The notes under the pieces were generated by a model, which saw only the letters and a program-made list of their open reading frames with translations, was not told the DNA's origin and searched no databases. Shown one piece after another: positions 8,961 to 16,654 of a stretch of 64,000 bases of DNA (the stretch's first letter is position 1; each line of letters opens with the position of its first letter). This DNA is from Nitrococcus mobilis Nb-231 (GTDB lineage Bacteria > Pseudomonadota > Gammaproteobacteria > Nitrococcales > Nitrococcaceae). The stretch is from positions 1,900,541 to 1,964,540 of the forward strand of contig NZ_CH672427.1 of NCBI RefSeq assembly GCF_000153205.1. Reading direction: 5' to 3'. Position numbers and translations under genes: made by a program.

Positions 8961-10181
8961 TCAGTCGACAGGCGGCCATTTCACCGTTTCCCCCGGAATG
9001 ATCTCGCCGTCCCAGCCAACCACTGGCACACCCCCGTCGCGCGAGTGTCGGCGAATTGCAGCGGCAAGGTTCGACGGACGATAGGGCGTATCCGGTGTGT
9101 TGTCGTGGACGACCGTCTTAGCCCATCGCTCTAGAGTCGAGACATGAATCCGCTCGTTTATGAACACCGATCCCTCGGGGGGAATATTGCGCCGGTCGAG
9201 ACTGCGGAAGGTATCGCGAAACCAGTCGCCGATACCGGAGCCCTTCGGTATGCATTGGTTGACCAGTCGCTGGTATGGGAAGGCGACGCTGCCCTTGTAC
9301 AAAGCAGTTCGGCTGTCGATGCCGTCGCCCCTGATATCGGGTTTGACGTGCTCGCGGATGTATTCCTCGTCGAACGCCAAGCCGGTGTTGGCGGCAACGC
9401 GCTTGATCATCCACTCCAGCGCGATGTCGGACAACCCCGCATCGGCATAGGAGCCGCCGATATTCGAGTGAACGCCGCAGAACCACACCTGCTCGACAGT
9501 TTGCCCCTCAACCGGTGCGTCATCCTCTTTGCGAACCCACAGCGTCGGCGCGAATGCACTGCGTTTCTCATCGATGGCAACGGCATGCAAAGCGACGTCG
9601 ACTTTGCTGCTCAGCTGCACGTCGTGAAAGTAATACTTCTTCGCTAACCGCCGACCGAGGTCTCCGGGAATACCCAGTGATCCGACGGTGTCCCAGACAC
9701 CGACGCAGCGGATACCCACATCCGGGCGACGATTAATGCCCAGCTCGTCGATCCTCTCGCGCTTTTGCGCCAAGCTCAGGTGTTCTTCGCGGTACACCTC
9801 GAGCACCCGCCCCAGGTTGCGGCCGAGCTCCAACGGTGAGAGCAGCCCGGCAAGGGCAATGAAACCCACTAAGCTCCGCGCCGTATACGCACCACGGGAG
9901 AACCCGAAAACGTAGATTTCGTCATCGGAGTCGACGTTGTTGGCCAGGAAACGGTATCCATTGACCAAATTGGCCGTCAGGCCCTTACCCGATGCGCCGC
10001 CAAGCAGGCGATCGACCGGACCGTCGGTTCCCACACCCTTCTCATAGAAACACGTCTGGCTGACCCCGCCCGCCTGATTGCACACGGCGCGCAGCAGCTT
10101 CACGACATTGGTCGGCTTCTCCCCAGAGTCCGGAGTGTTCCAAGTACCGTCGAAGCATACAAGAAATCGACGCAGAGCCAT
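8961..10181 (-). CDS. DUF2235 alpha/beta-hydrolase (Tle1-like phospholipase family)
   Basis: The 406-residue protein starts MALRRFLVCFDGTWNTPD, the opening motif of DUF2235 proteins. The nucleophile elbow is GFSRGAYTARS (G-x-S-x-G), and HSNIGGSYADAGLSDIALEWM is the conserved C-terminal catalytic region. The fold is shared with type VI secretion lipase effectors of the Tle1 family, but no VgrG, PAAR or immunity gene is visible nearby. It lacks a signal peptide. An effector role is therefore only possible; an intracellular lipase or esterase is equally compatible. It is monocistronic, and the upstream region to 10256 is AT-rich and probably holds its promoter. Confidence 0.85.
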   Translation of the reverse strand: MALRRFLVCFDGTWNTPDSGEKPTNVVKLLRAVCNQAGGVSQTCFYEKGVGTDGPVDRLLGGASGKGLTANLVNGYRFLANNVDSDDEIYVFGFSRGAYTARSLVGFIALAGLLSPLELGRNLGRVLEVYREEHLSLAQKRERIDELGINRRPDVGIRCVGVWDTVGSLGIPGDLGRRLAKKYYFHDVQLSSKVDVALHAVAIDEKRSAFAPTLWVRKEDDAPVEGQTVEQVWFCGVHSNIGGSYADAGLSDIALEWMIKRVAANTGLAFDEEYIREHVKPDIRGDGIDSRTALYKGSVAFPYQRLVNQCIPKGSGIGDWFRDTFRSLDRRNIPPEGSVFINERIHVSTLERWAKTVVHDNTPDTPYRPSNLAAAIRRHSRDGGVPVVGWDGEIIPGETVKWPPVD

Positions 10182-10256
10182 TATGCATACCTATGCGCTT
10201 AGCACCTAATATATGTATATTTTACGGCATTTCTAATATGAGCTTAGAGCAAAGGA

Positions 10257-10440
10257 TGAGTGTAGAGGACCCGGATTAGCTCTGGTGCGAGTTCCCGACG
10301 ACATTAAAGGAGTTCGAGCGACGCTTCCCGGATGAGGCGGCCTGCCGGAGTATCTTACCGAGCTCTTCGCTGGGGCGGCGTGCCCAGCTCGTCTACGATG
10401 CCAGAGCACGCGCCTCTCGGGGGTTAAGCTCATTTTTGGT
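10257..10440 (+). pseudogene. N-terminal scrap of an IS1595-family transposase
   Basis: After an in-frame stop the segment reads FPTTLKEFERRFPDEAAC and, one frame over, ALRWGGVPSS. This matches the IS1595-family opening (FPDEEAC then YLFELRWP). It carries a nonsense codon and a frameshift, and ends before the zinc-binding region. It is a short fossil. Confidence 0.5.
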
Positions 10441-10462
10441 GTATGAGGGGAAATAGAAGAGG

Positions 10463-10576
10463 TAGCGTATCCTGCTGACTGCTCACGACCAAGATCACAG
10501 TCAGCAGAGAGGGTGGATACGCCATGAGCGAGTCTACGGTGGGTGCTCCTTCACGACCAGAGACCGCGCTCACTGG
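10463..10576 (+). pseudogene. 5' end of an IS256-family transposase gene, cut by an IS5-type insertion
   Basis: From 10497 the sequence CAGTCAGCAGAG...GTGGATACGCC leads into ATG at 10524 (MSESTVGAPSRPETALT). It matches the leader and start of the IS256-type remnant at 12243-12390 ([14 protein letters not shown]). It is interrupted at 10577 by the next element. A partial inverted copy of the leader lies just upstream at 10463-10484. Confidence 0.55.
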
Positions 10577-11419
10577 TAAGAGGCTGCTCACAATCTTCTA
10601 ATGAGCAGAACGAGGAACGTCAGATGGACGAACTGCAGACTGGTATTGAGCGTACGCTCGCAGTTCTTCCATAAGCGGCGGCATTTTTCCAGACAGCCGA
10701 AGGAGCGTTCCACGACCCAACGCTGGGGCAGCACGACAAAGGTGTGCGCTTCGTTGCGTTTGACCACCTGTACCGTCGCCTGAAGCTTCTTCTGTACGGC
10801 TTGCGCAAAAGGGCGCCCCGTGTAACCCCCATCCACCAATACGCTCTGAACCGACTGTAGATTCGATGCGCAGCGATCCATGGCCGCCAAGGCCCCTTTG
10901 CGGTCGGTCACATCGGCCGTGGTGATCCCGATGGCATGCGGCAACCCTTGGGTATCCACCGCAATAGGGCGCTTGATTCCCGAGACCTCCTTGCCCGCGT
11001 CATATCCCTTGTGTTCGGCGCTGTCCGTGTTCTTCACACTCTGTGCATTAACGATCAAAAAGCTCGTTGTGGCGCTACGCCCCTGTTTGGTACGGGCCGC
11101 GCCAACCTGATTTTTTTAACGCCTGCTCCAGCAGGCTGCCATCCTCTCCTCGCGGTTCGCTCCACTTGGCAAAGTAGAAATGAACCGTGCGTCACTTTGG
11201 AAACTCGCCTGGCAACATTCGCCACTGACAACCGCTTTTGAGTAGATACAGGATCGCGCAGAACACCTCGTAGAGATCCACCGTCCTCGATTTGGTGTGC
11301 TTGCGCGCACTCTCCAGTAAGGGTCTGATCTGTTCAAACTGCTCGCGCGTGATATCGCTTGAATATTGCTTCCTCATCCCCTCATTATCAGGAAAAGAGA
11401 GATTGTGAACAGGCTCTTA
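10577..11419 (-). mobile_element. IS5-family insertion sequence (IS1031/ISL2-like group), 843 bp
   Basis: The ends are imperfect inverted repeats: TAAGAGGCTGCTCACAATCT on the left and, read inward from the right, TAAGAGCCTGTTCACAATCT. The transposase stop codon lies inside the left repeat, as is usual for this group. The flanking trinucleotides (TAA and TTA) do not give a clean target duplication. On the left it interrupts an IS256-type 5' end. The right flank is unrelated, so a deletion or rearrangement followed insertion. Confidence 0.8.
10588..11377 (-). pseudogene. IS5-family transposase, two-frame gene with an extra nonsense codon
   Basis: OrfA starts at 11377 ([20 protein letters not shown]) and ends at a TGA where homologues have Trp in EFPKWRTVH. 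The frame then continues through SEPRGEDGSLLEQALKK to a TTAAAAAAATC slippery run. OrfB resumes in another frame (VGAARTKQGRSATTSFLIV) and continues to LLIRRL, with the DDE-type segments DGGYTGRPFAQ and VVERSFGCLEKCRRLW. A frameshift at the A-run is normal programming in this group. The additional nonsense codon suggests the copy is inactive. Confidence 0.75.
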
Positions 11420-11567
11420 GGCTTACCCTGCAGAAAACGCAGCTTGTAGCCCCCGTGTGCGAGGTCGAGGTGTACGGGTGCGCCGTTAGCATCGTCGCTG
11501 CCTACGCGTACAGAGGTAACCTGGCGGCCTAGCGTGATGCGGCGCTGAGGGAGCTTGAACGCCGAAA
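11420..11567 (-). other. Orphan coding-like fragment next to the IS5 element
   Basis: The minus strand reads ITLGRQVTSVRVGSDDANG and then APVHLDLAHGGYKLRF with no stop up to the IS border at 11419. It looks like the interior of a real protein cut by the IS, but I do not recognise the family, and no matching half exists on the other side. Confidence 0.35.
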
Positions 11568-12143
11568 TCAGCTACTGCCGTCGCGGCCAGATGCAGCGCC
11601 TGGTTCGGCGGACTCGCTACTCAGCCGCGGCCCACGGACGCCATCGAGGCTCAGAGGGCCGTTCCCGTCGCCCCGGCGGATGACGCTGAACGATCCGTCC
11701 GTCTCCAGGACGACGGCTTCGGCTTCATTCAAGGACGCAAGCCCGGCCGACCGGATCGCCGCCCGCACCTCGTCTTCGGCTACCCGCCCCCGCCGGAGGG
11801 CTGCGGGTAGAAACTCGCCGCGGTAAAGCAGCATAAGCGGTTCCCCCGTGACCCATTGCCGCACCCAACGCGCCCGGACGCTGGTCCATGTGACGGCGAA
11901 CTGAAGCCCGATAAGCAGAGCAAGGGCCAGTATCCCGTCGGCCAGGGAGACGTCCTTGCTCAGCAGCACAGTGGCCAGAGTCGAGCCGAGGGCGACCGTC
12001 ACAACCAAGTCAAAGGCGTTCATCTTGGAGAGCGTCCGATTGCCCGAGATCCGCAGCAAAACCACGAGCGAGACGTAGGCCAGCACCCCAACGACCAACG
12101 TCCGGATGAGGCTCTCCGAGCCGCTATATAGCATGTCTTCCAA
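11568..12143 (-). CDS. DUF421 (YetF/YcaP-type) membrane protein
   Basis: The 191-residue protein has three N-terminal hydrophobic helices (TLVVGVLAYVSLVVLL, FDLVVTVALGSTLATVLL and ADGILALALLIGLQFAV). The family motif RISGNRTLSKMNAFDLVVTVALGS lies between the first two. The soluble C-terminal domain has GEPLMLLYRGEFLPAALRRGR followed by EVRAAIRSAGL and the EAVVLETDGSFSVI strand. Function of the family is not established. The last ~30 residues are low-complexity. It is transcribed away from the group II intron. Confidence 0.82.
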   Translation of the reverse strand: MEDMLYSGSESLIRTLVVGVLAYVSLVVLLRISGNRTLSKMNAFDLVVTVALGSTLATVLLSKDVSLADGILALALLIGLQFAVTWTSVRARWVRQWVTGEPLMLLYRGEFLPAALRRGRVAEDEVRAAIRSAGLASLNEAEAVVLETDGSFSVIRRGDGNGPLSLDGVRGPRLSSESAEPGAASGRDGSS

Positions 12144-12242
12144 GTTATCCCTCCGCCGCCGAACGGTGATTAGGTGGAAGTCTTCGATATTAAACCATTG
12201 TGACTTCCTCGTAACTTCGCAGTGTTACCGTTGACGCCCCGT

Positions 12243-12390
12243 CTAATCTAGCTCTGCCTCCACCGCCTGAGCGATCAGATCCCGCGCGCCTCGGCGCAGC
12301 AGCGCATGGAGCGGCGCCGTGATCTCGGTCTCTGGTTGCGAAAGAGCGCGCAGCGTAGGCTCGCTCACGGCGTATCCATCCTCTGCTGAC
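12243..12390 (-). pseudogene. N-terminal fragment of an IS256-family transposase
   Basis: From a GTG at 12368 it reads [19 protein letters not shown] and then [20 protein letters not shown], the conserved N-terminus of IS256-type transposases, and stops at codon 42. The leader CAGTCAGCAGAGGATGGATACGCC is shared with the other fragment at 10497. The catalytic DDE domain is absent. Confidence 0.65.
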
Positions 12391-12391
12391 T

Positions 12392-12436
12392 GAACAATAA
12401 GAACAATAAGAACAATAAGAACAATAAGAACAATAA
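12392..12436. repeat. 9-bp tandem repeat (GAACAATAA), 5 copies
   Basis: Five perfect copies lie between the IS256 leader and the 3' end of the group II intron. In one minus-strand frame they encode an IVL repeat, which I regard as incidental. Confidence 0.9.
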
Positions 12437-12476
12437 GGTAGAGTAGAGAACAGGCTCTCGCCTGCCCTCCCTCATC

Positions 12477-12510
12477 AAACCGTGCATGCGATTTTCCCGC
12501 ACACGGCTTT
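12477..12510 (-). ncRNA. Group II intron domain V
   Basis: The minus strand reads AAAGCCGTGTGCGGGAAAAT followed by CGCATGCACGGTTT: a 34-nt hairpin with the AGC-type catalytic triad region, a GAAA-type loop and the bulged lower stem typical of bacterial domain V. A domain VI-like stem and CTACTCTACC 3' end follow. Confidence 0.8.
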
Positions 12511-12520
12511 CCGATGTTCT

Positions 12521-13159
12521 TCATGCCGAGGCATGCGCCGTTTTCCAGCCGGCTTCCATGGGAGGTTTGTATAGCCCGTAGCGCTCATACAGGTCTCGGC
12601 GCGGGAATTTGACCAGCCCCGCCATTCGATTCCTGACTTTGTAGCGCTTCCGCAAGTGGGTACGCAGCCGTTCTTCCGCGTGGTATCTGACCTTGCTCAT
12701 CCTGTCGGAGGAGTTCCGGTAGTGGAAGTAGTTCGCCCAGCCTCTCAGGCTGCGGTTCACGTTCGCCACCACGTCCCCCAGCGGAATGCAGGTCAGCTCC
12801 CGTTTTGTCAGTTCCGTCAGTTGCACCGTAATCTTCTTCACGGCCTTGTCCGACGGACGGACGTTCGGATACGGTTTGCCCGACTTCGCCCCCCGACTCA
12901 TCTGGATCGTGAGACCCAGGAAGTCGAAGCTCGCTTCGTTGGCGTCCACGATGTGGGTCTTAGCCTCGTTGAGGCTGAGGTCCAGCCGTTCCAGTACGTG
13001 GCGCACCACCTTCAGCGGTTCTTCCACACCCTTCTTGCACAGCACCACGAAATCGTCCGCATAGCGGACGAGGTGCGCACCTAGTTTCTCGCGCAGGCGA
13101 TGCCGTTGCCACAGCCGGTCCAGGATATGCAGGTAGGCGTTGGCCAGCAGCGGCGTTTT
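12521..13159 (-). pseudogene. Group II intron reverse transcriptase/maturase, C-terminal half
   Basis: From the element border it reads KTPLLANAYLHILDRLWQ, then the catalytic RT motif VRYADDFVVLC, the LSLNEAKTHIV and FDFLGLTIQ motifs, and the maturase domain ending in GIIM-type RSLRGWANYFHYRNSS. It has no own start upstream of 13048, because the N-terminal half lies beyond the inserted element at 15402-16098. The YADD aspartates are intact. Split by insertion, the enzyme should be inactive unless the element is excised. Confidence 0.85.
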
Positions 13160-14817
13160 GACACCCTGAACGCAAAAGGTAACTTTGGTCGGGGATCGTC
13201 ACATTGCCATTGGAGGGTGGCGGTTGGGTGCTGGCCGAAGGCGTAGTTGGTTGCGCCGGGATCGAGTGGCGGATGGTGATAGTATCATCATCAACCAAGA
13301 CCTCCTTAACCAGCAAGCGGACGATTCTCTGGCGGTCACTGATTTCCAAAGTCTCTGCCGATTCCCGCAGTCGCTGGAGGAAAGCGGTCAATGTTTCGGC
13401 CAAACGCAGGAACGACATGCGGTCGGCGGCCTGACTGAAGATTGCCTGCAGCTCGGATTTCAATCCCTGTTCGCGGGCCCGCAGTTCGGGCATGCGGCCT
13501 CGCAGTTCGTCCAAAGACACGAGGTCTTCCTGGTAGGCGGTCACCAGGCGGTCCATGCTTTTGCTCAGGCGCGTGAGGTCGCGTTCGACAGCGTCCTGGC
13601 GTTTCTTCGTCGGTTCACTCGCACGGGCCGCATCCAGGCGGCGGTCAAGCTCGGCGTTGATGAGCCCCGGATCGGCGATCAGCCGCATCACCTCCTGCCA
13701 CACGATGTGGTCGAGCAGGTCCTGGCGGATCGGGCGACTGTCGCACACGGATCCGCCGAGATGACGCCAGCCATCCGAACCCAGGCAGCGGTAATAGTGG
13801 ATTTTGCGTGCACTCGTGCGGGTCGACGCGCGGTAGAGCGCGTAGCCGCATTTGCGGCACGAGACCAAGCCCTGCACAAGGCTGGGCTCGATGGTCCGGC
13901 GCGGTGCGAAACGCTTGTTGTCGGCCAAGCGCTCGGCCGCCAAAGCGAAGGTTTCCTCGCTGACAAGGGCGGGGACCGGCACTTCGATCCATTCCTCGCG
14001 CGGCCGCTCATGTGCGCTGGTCTTCACCATGGACCGACCGACCCGACAGACGGAATGGCTTGGTCACCTTTTGCCTCGGCCCGACCTGTGTCTTGTTGAA
14101 GCAGGCGGTGCCCTTATAGGCGGGATTGCGCAACATCCCCCACACGACCGAACGCTCCCAACGGGTCACTCGCCGGCGAGTCGGAGGGCCCATCTCCCGC
14201 AACAGCCGGGCGATGGCGCCCATGCTCACACCGTCTACGGTGTATTTCTCACACACCAGCCGCACGACTGCCGCCTCGGCGGCATCCATCTCCTAACGCG
14301 CCAGCGTTTCGGGCATCTTGCGAATGTAGCGATAGCCGTAGGGCGCCCCGCCGAGCACGGAGATCTCGCCCGATTTGGCGCGCTGACGCTTGCCACGGCG
14401 GGAGCGTTCGAGAATCTGGGCGCGTTCGTACTCGGCGATCATCCCTTGGAATTGCAGCATGAGCTGATCTTCGGGCGTGGCGGAATGCGGCGCCTTGATG
14501 AAGATGGCTTCGACACCATGGCGGGCGAACTCTTCGGTCAGCAGAACCTGATAGGCATACTTTCTGCTCAGCCGATCCGGCGAGTGGATGAGCACTGCTT
14601 GGATTTGGCCCTCGGCCGCGAGGTCGCGCAGCCGCTCCAAGCCGGGCCGCAGCAGGCTGGCGCCGCTGAAACCTTCGTCCTCGATTATCCATTCATCGGG
14701 TACGGTGAACCCCTGCTCGCGGGCGAACTCGATCAATGCCGCGGTTTGGCTGGCGATCGTGTTCGCTCCCTTCTGTTGGTCGGAGGATACCCGGGCATAA
14801 ATCGCGGCGATCTTCAT
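13160..14817 (-). pseudogene. Large serine recombinase, copy 1 (nonsense codon and 2-bp deletion)
   Basis: The N-terminal resolvase domain starts MKIAAIYARVSSDQQKGA, with the catalytic Ser in YARVSS and Arg in SPDRLSRKYAYQ. A stop at 14293 follows METLAR where copy 2 reads ARYEIDAAEA. A 2-bp deletion near 14027 shifts the frame where copy 2 reads SVHGEKTSAHERP. The rest has the Recombinase domain, a zinc ribbon (CRKCGYALY ... YYRCLGSD) and a coiled coil. The last frame has no stop inside the element and continues through the terminal repeat (SYLLRSGCQ) into the intron, ending at 12960. The protein would normally be about 560 residues. Confidence 0.85.
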
Positions 14818-14971
14818 CGCTCCCCTCCCTTACGCACGGTCCCACACCGGCGACACGGACCCGCTCCGGTACCAAAATCCCATAGACCTGTTCCAGTTTG
14901 ACGGCGAGGAGACGGTCAAACGCATGCTCGAGACGGACGCTGCGATCACTGGCGCCGCGCCGGTCAGCCAT
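14693..14971 (-). CDS. Small ORF between the RHH gene and the recombinase (copy 1)
   Basis: The ATG at 14971 overlaps the 3' end of the upstream RHH gene by 8 bp, the arrangement of a coupled operon. The first ~50 residues (MADRRGASDRSVRLEHAFDR, then LLAVKLEQVYGILVPERVR) lie ahead of the recombinase start at 14817. The remainder overlaps the recombinase in another frame and may be fortuitous. Present identically in copy 2. Family and function are unknown. Confidence 0.5.
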   Translation of the reverse strand: MADRRGASDRSVRLEHAFDRLLAVKLEQVYGILVPERVRVAGVGPCVREGSDEDRRDLCPGILRPTEGSEHDRQPNRGIDRVRPRAGVHRTR

Positions 14972-15293
14972 TGCCGCCGGCTTCGTCGAGAAACGCGCGC
15001 AGCGCCCGACTGACCATGTCGCTGATCGTCGTCTCCTCGGCCGCAGCCCGCGTTCGAATCGCGTCGACCAAACTGGGCGGAAGCTTGAACGTCACGGCCG
15101 TCGTTGGCTCGGTCACTGGCACCGGCCGGCCGATTGCCTGGGCCGCCTCGATGTAGCGATAGGCCTGACGTCGGGACAGCGTGAATTGGCGCGACAACAA
15201 CACGGCAGCCTCCGCCACCTTCAGCCCACGCGCGAGCAACCCATAGGCCGCATTGAGACGTTGCGCCTTCTGCGTATCGGTCGATCGCGACAT
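14964..15293 (-). CDS. Ribbon-helix-helix DNA-binding protein of the element (copy 1)
   Basis: The 109-residue product has two parts. The first is an N-terminal helix-turn-helix-like region (RLNAAYGLLARGLKVAEAA then LSRRQAYRYIEAAQ). The second is a C-terminal CopG/ribbon-helix-helix domain (TAVTFKLPPSLVDAIRTRAA then TTISDMVSRALRAFLDEA). It is the first gene of the element, so a regulator of recombinase expression or an accessory end-binding factor is plausible. An AGGAGG motif lies about 17 bp upstream; an overlapping ATG at 15300 is in a different frame. Confidence 0.75.
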   Translation of the reverse strand: MSRSTDTQKAQRLNAAYGLLARGLKVAEAAVLLSRQFTLSRRQAYRYIEAAQAIGRPVPVTEPTTAVTFKLPPSLVDAIRTRAAAEETTISDMVSRALRAFLDEAGGNG

Positions 15294-15401
15294 ATGACAT
15301 ACGTATATTACCTCCTGAGACGCAAATCAAGCACAGAACGGGAACGGTCGAGCGGGATTGTCCGATCGAAGCCGAAGTTACCCTTTGCGTTCAGGGCGTG
15401 C

Positions 15402-16098
15402 TAACGCCGCCTTGCGGCGTCCCTCGGCTGCTACCTTGGCCGCCACCTACCGCCTTACGGGTTCCGCTTTCATCTTCGCCGATGACCGGAGCTTTGAGCC
15501 ATTGCTTGATCAGGGCGAGAATGCCCCCATCGACAATGCGCTCGGCCACTACGACCAACAACTTGGCGTGCGGGATGCTGTCAAAACATCTCGACAGGTC
15601 GGCATCGATGACTTGAGTGTGGCCGGCCCAAAGCGTATTGGCGATGTCGTCCACGGCATCGTGGGCCGATTTCCTGGGCCGGAATCCGTACGAGTTCGGA
15701 CAGAAGCCGGCTTCGAAGATCGGTTCGATGACGAGTTTCACCGCCATCTGCACCACCCGGTCGCGGATCGTCGGTATCCCCAGCGGCCGTAGACTGCCGT
15801 CCGCCTTGGGGATCATCACGCGCCGTACCGGTTGGGCTCGGTAGTTCTTCGCTTGCAGATCACGGGCCAATTCCCGCAATAGCCTGTCTACCCCTTCTCC
15901 GTGCTCGATGGCCCCGAAGCCGATCCCGTCGATGCCGGGACTGCCTCCGTTGGACCGGACAAGTCGCCAGGCATGACTGAGGATGTCTTCCCGGCTGACT
16001 TTGTCGTAAAGCGCATAGAAACGGTAGGCCGGTTCTCGCTTGGCCTTGGCATAGAGCTTCCTCTGGAGCGTCCTGATCGTAGCCGGGGTGGCTAGCAT
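15402..16098 (-). pseudogene. Group II intron reverse transcriptase/maturase, N-terminal half
   Basis: The likely start is MLATPATIRTLQRKLYAKAK at 16098. RT motifs 0-4 are visible: PGIDGIGFGAI, RRVMIPKADGSLRPLGIPT, FCPNSYGFRPRKSAHDAV, VIDADLSRCFDSIPH (motif A with its Asp) and GTPQGGV, where the frame meets the inserted element. Together with the C-terminal half at 12521-13159 it would make an enzyme of about 450 residues, the normal length. Confidence 0.85.
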
Positions 16099-16590
16099 TT
16101 CCGCAATCCCCTGATCCTCCGCCCTTCGGTTGCATGAACAAAGCAGGGTCCCTTCCCTCGGCGGGGGTTGTGTTGTCCCTTCGCCTCGAACGGTACTTCG
16201 AACCCCTCCGATTTCCATTTCGGGCCGAAGCGCTTTCGTTTCCTTATACGCATCGGTCGGTGGCCTCCCCACCCCCCGAAATGGATCTCCAGCACTGGAC
16301 AGCAAATCTTCGAGAACATGCCGACCCTGCTACCCCCGGAGTCGATGGCCGCTACTTCCGTTGTTCCGGCGTCCATCCAGCGGCCTTCCCCTTCTGTCCA
16401 CAGGGTCGGCTTCTCCAGTTCGTTTACGAGGCTACTCATGGGTTCACTTGCGTTACGGCCTGCTCTCTTGCTGTGCGGAAACTTACGACCCCGCGTTACC
16501 GCGACGCCGCTTCCTCATGCTACCGGGGCGTACGGACAACTCCCCGGACGGGACTTTAACCCGCTAGACTTACTGTTGTTACTGCGTACG

Positions 16591-16643
16591 GACAGACCAC
16601 GATTCAGTCTGTTAATCTCCGTCGAGAAACCGTGGTCTGTCCC
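16591..16643. repeat. Perfect 12-bp inverted repeat GGACAGACCACG near the intron 5' side
   Basis: GGACAGACCACG (16591-16602) and CGTGGTCTGTCC (16632-16643) flank 29 bp. A partial third copy of the motif environment (GTCCCTTATT twice in tandem) follows at 16643-16660. Such arms resemble hairpins mobilised by REP-type transposases, but no full element is present. Confidence 0.55.
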
Positions 16644-16654
16644 TTATTGTCCCT

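Larger units (their letters stand above)
13160..15401 (-). mobile_element. Compact serine-recombinase mobile element, copy 1 (2,242 bp)
   Basis: The ends are inverted repeats of about 22 bp with one mismatch: CCCTGAACGCAAAAGGTAAC on the left and, inward from the right, CCCTGAACGCAAAGGGTAAC. The element carries three genes in one direction: a ribbon-helix-helix protein, a small ORF and a large serine recombinase. It is inserted in the RT codons G-G-V / T-P of the group II intron. Joining the flanks with one shared T recreates an in-frame GGVKTPLL. A second copy lies at 53594-55832. The lengths differ by 3 bp, which is explained by one 2-bp and one 5-bp indel in the recombinase gene. I do not recognise a named transposon with this layout. 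Confidence 0.85.
12438..16590 (-). mobile_element. Bacterial group II intron, interrupted by a serine-recombinase element
   Basis: On the minus strand the order is: structured 5' region (about 16590-16100, including AGTCTAGCGGGTTAAAGTCC), a reverse transcriptase/maturase frame split in two, a domain V hairpin at 12510-12477, and a 3' end near CTCTACTCTACC at about 12440. Removing the 2,242-bp insertion leaves about 1.9 kb, the usual size for an ORF-bearing bacterial intron. The exact 5' boundary is not certain. The intron separates the IS256 scrap and 9-bp repeats from the polyvalent-protein remnant. Confidence 0.75.

Noticed and set aside
10577-11419. Clean target-site duplication for the IS5-type element
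   Set aside because: Flanking trinucleotides are TAA and TTA and the outer flanks do not match, so no duplication can be claimed.
12392-12524. Minus-strand frame with an LIVLIVLIV tract as a membrane peptide
   Set aside because: The tract comes from the 9-bp repeat read in frame with the intron 3' end; no start site or family support.
16130-16567. Overlapping 140-145 codon plus-strand frames
   Set aside because: They cover the structured 5' part of the group II intron and show no protein features.
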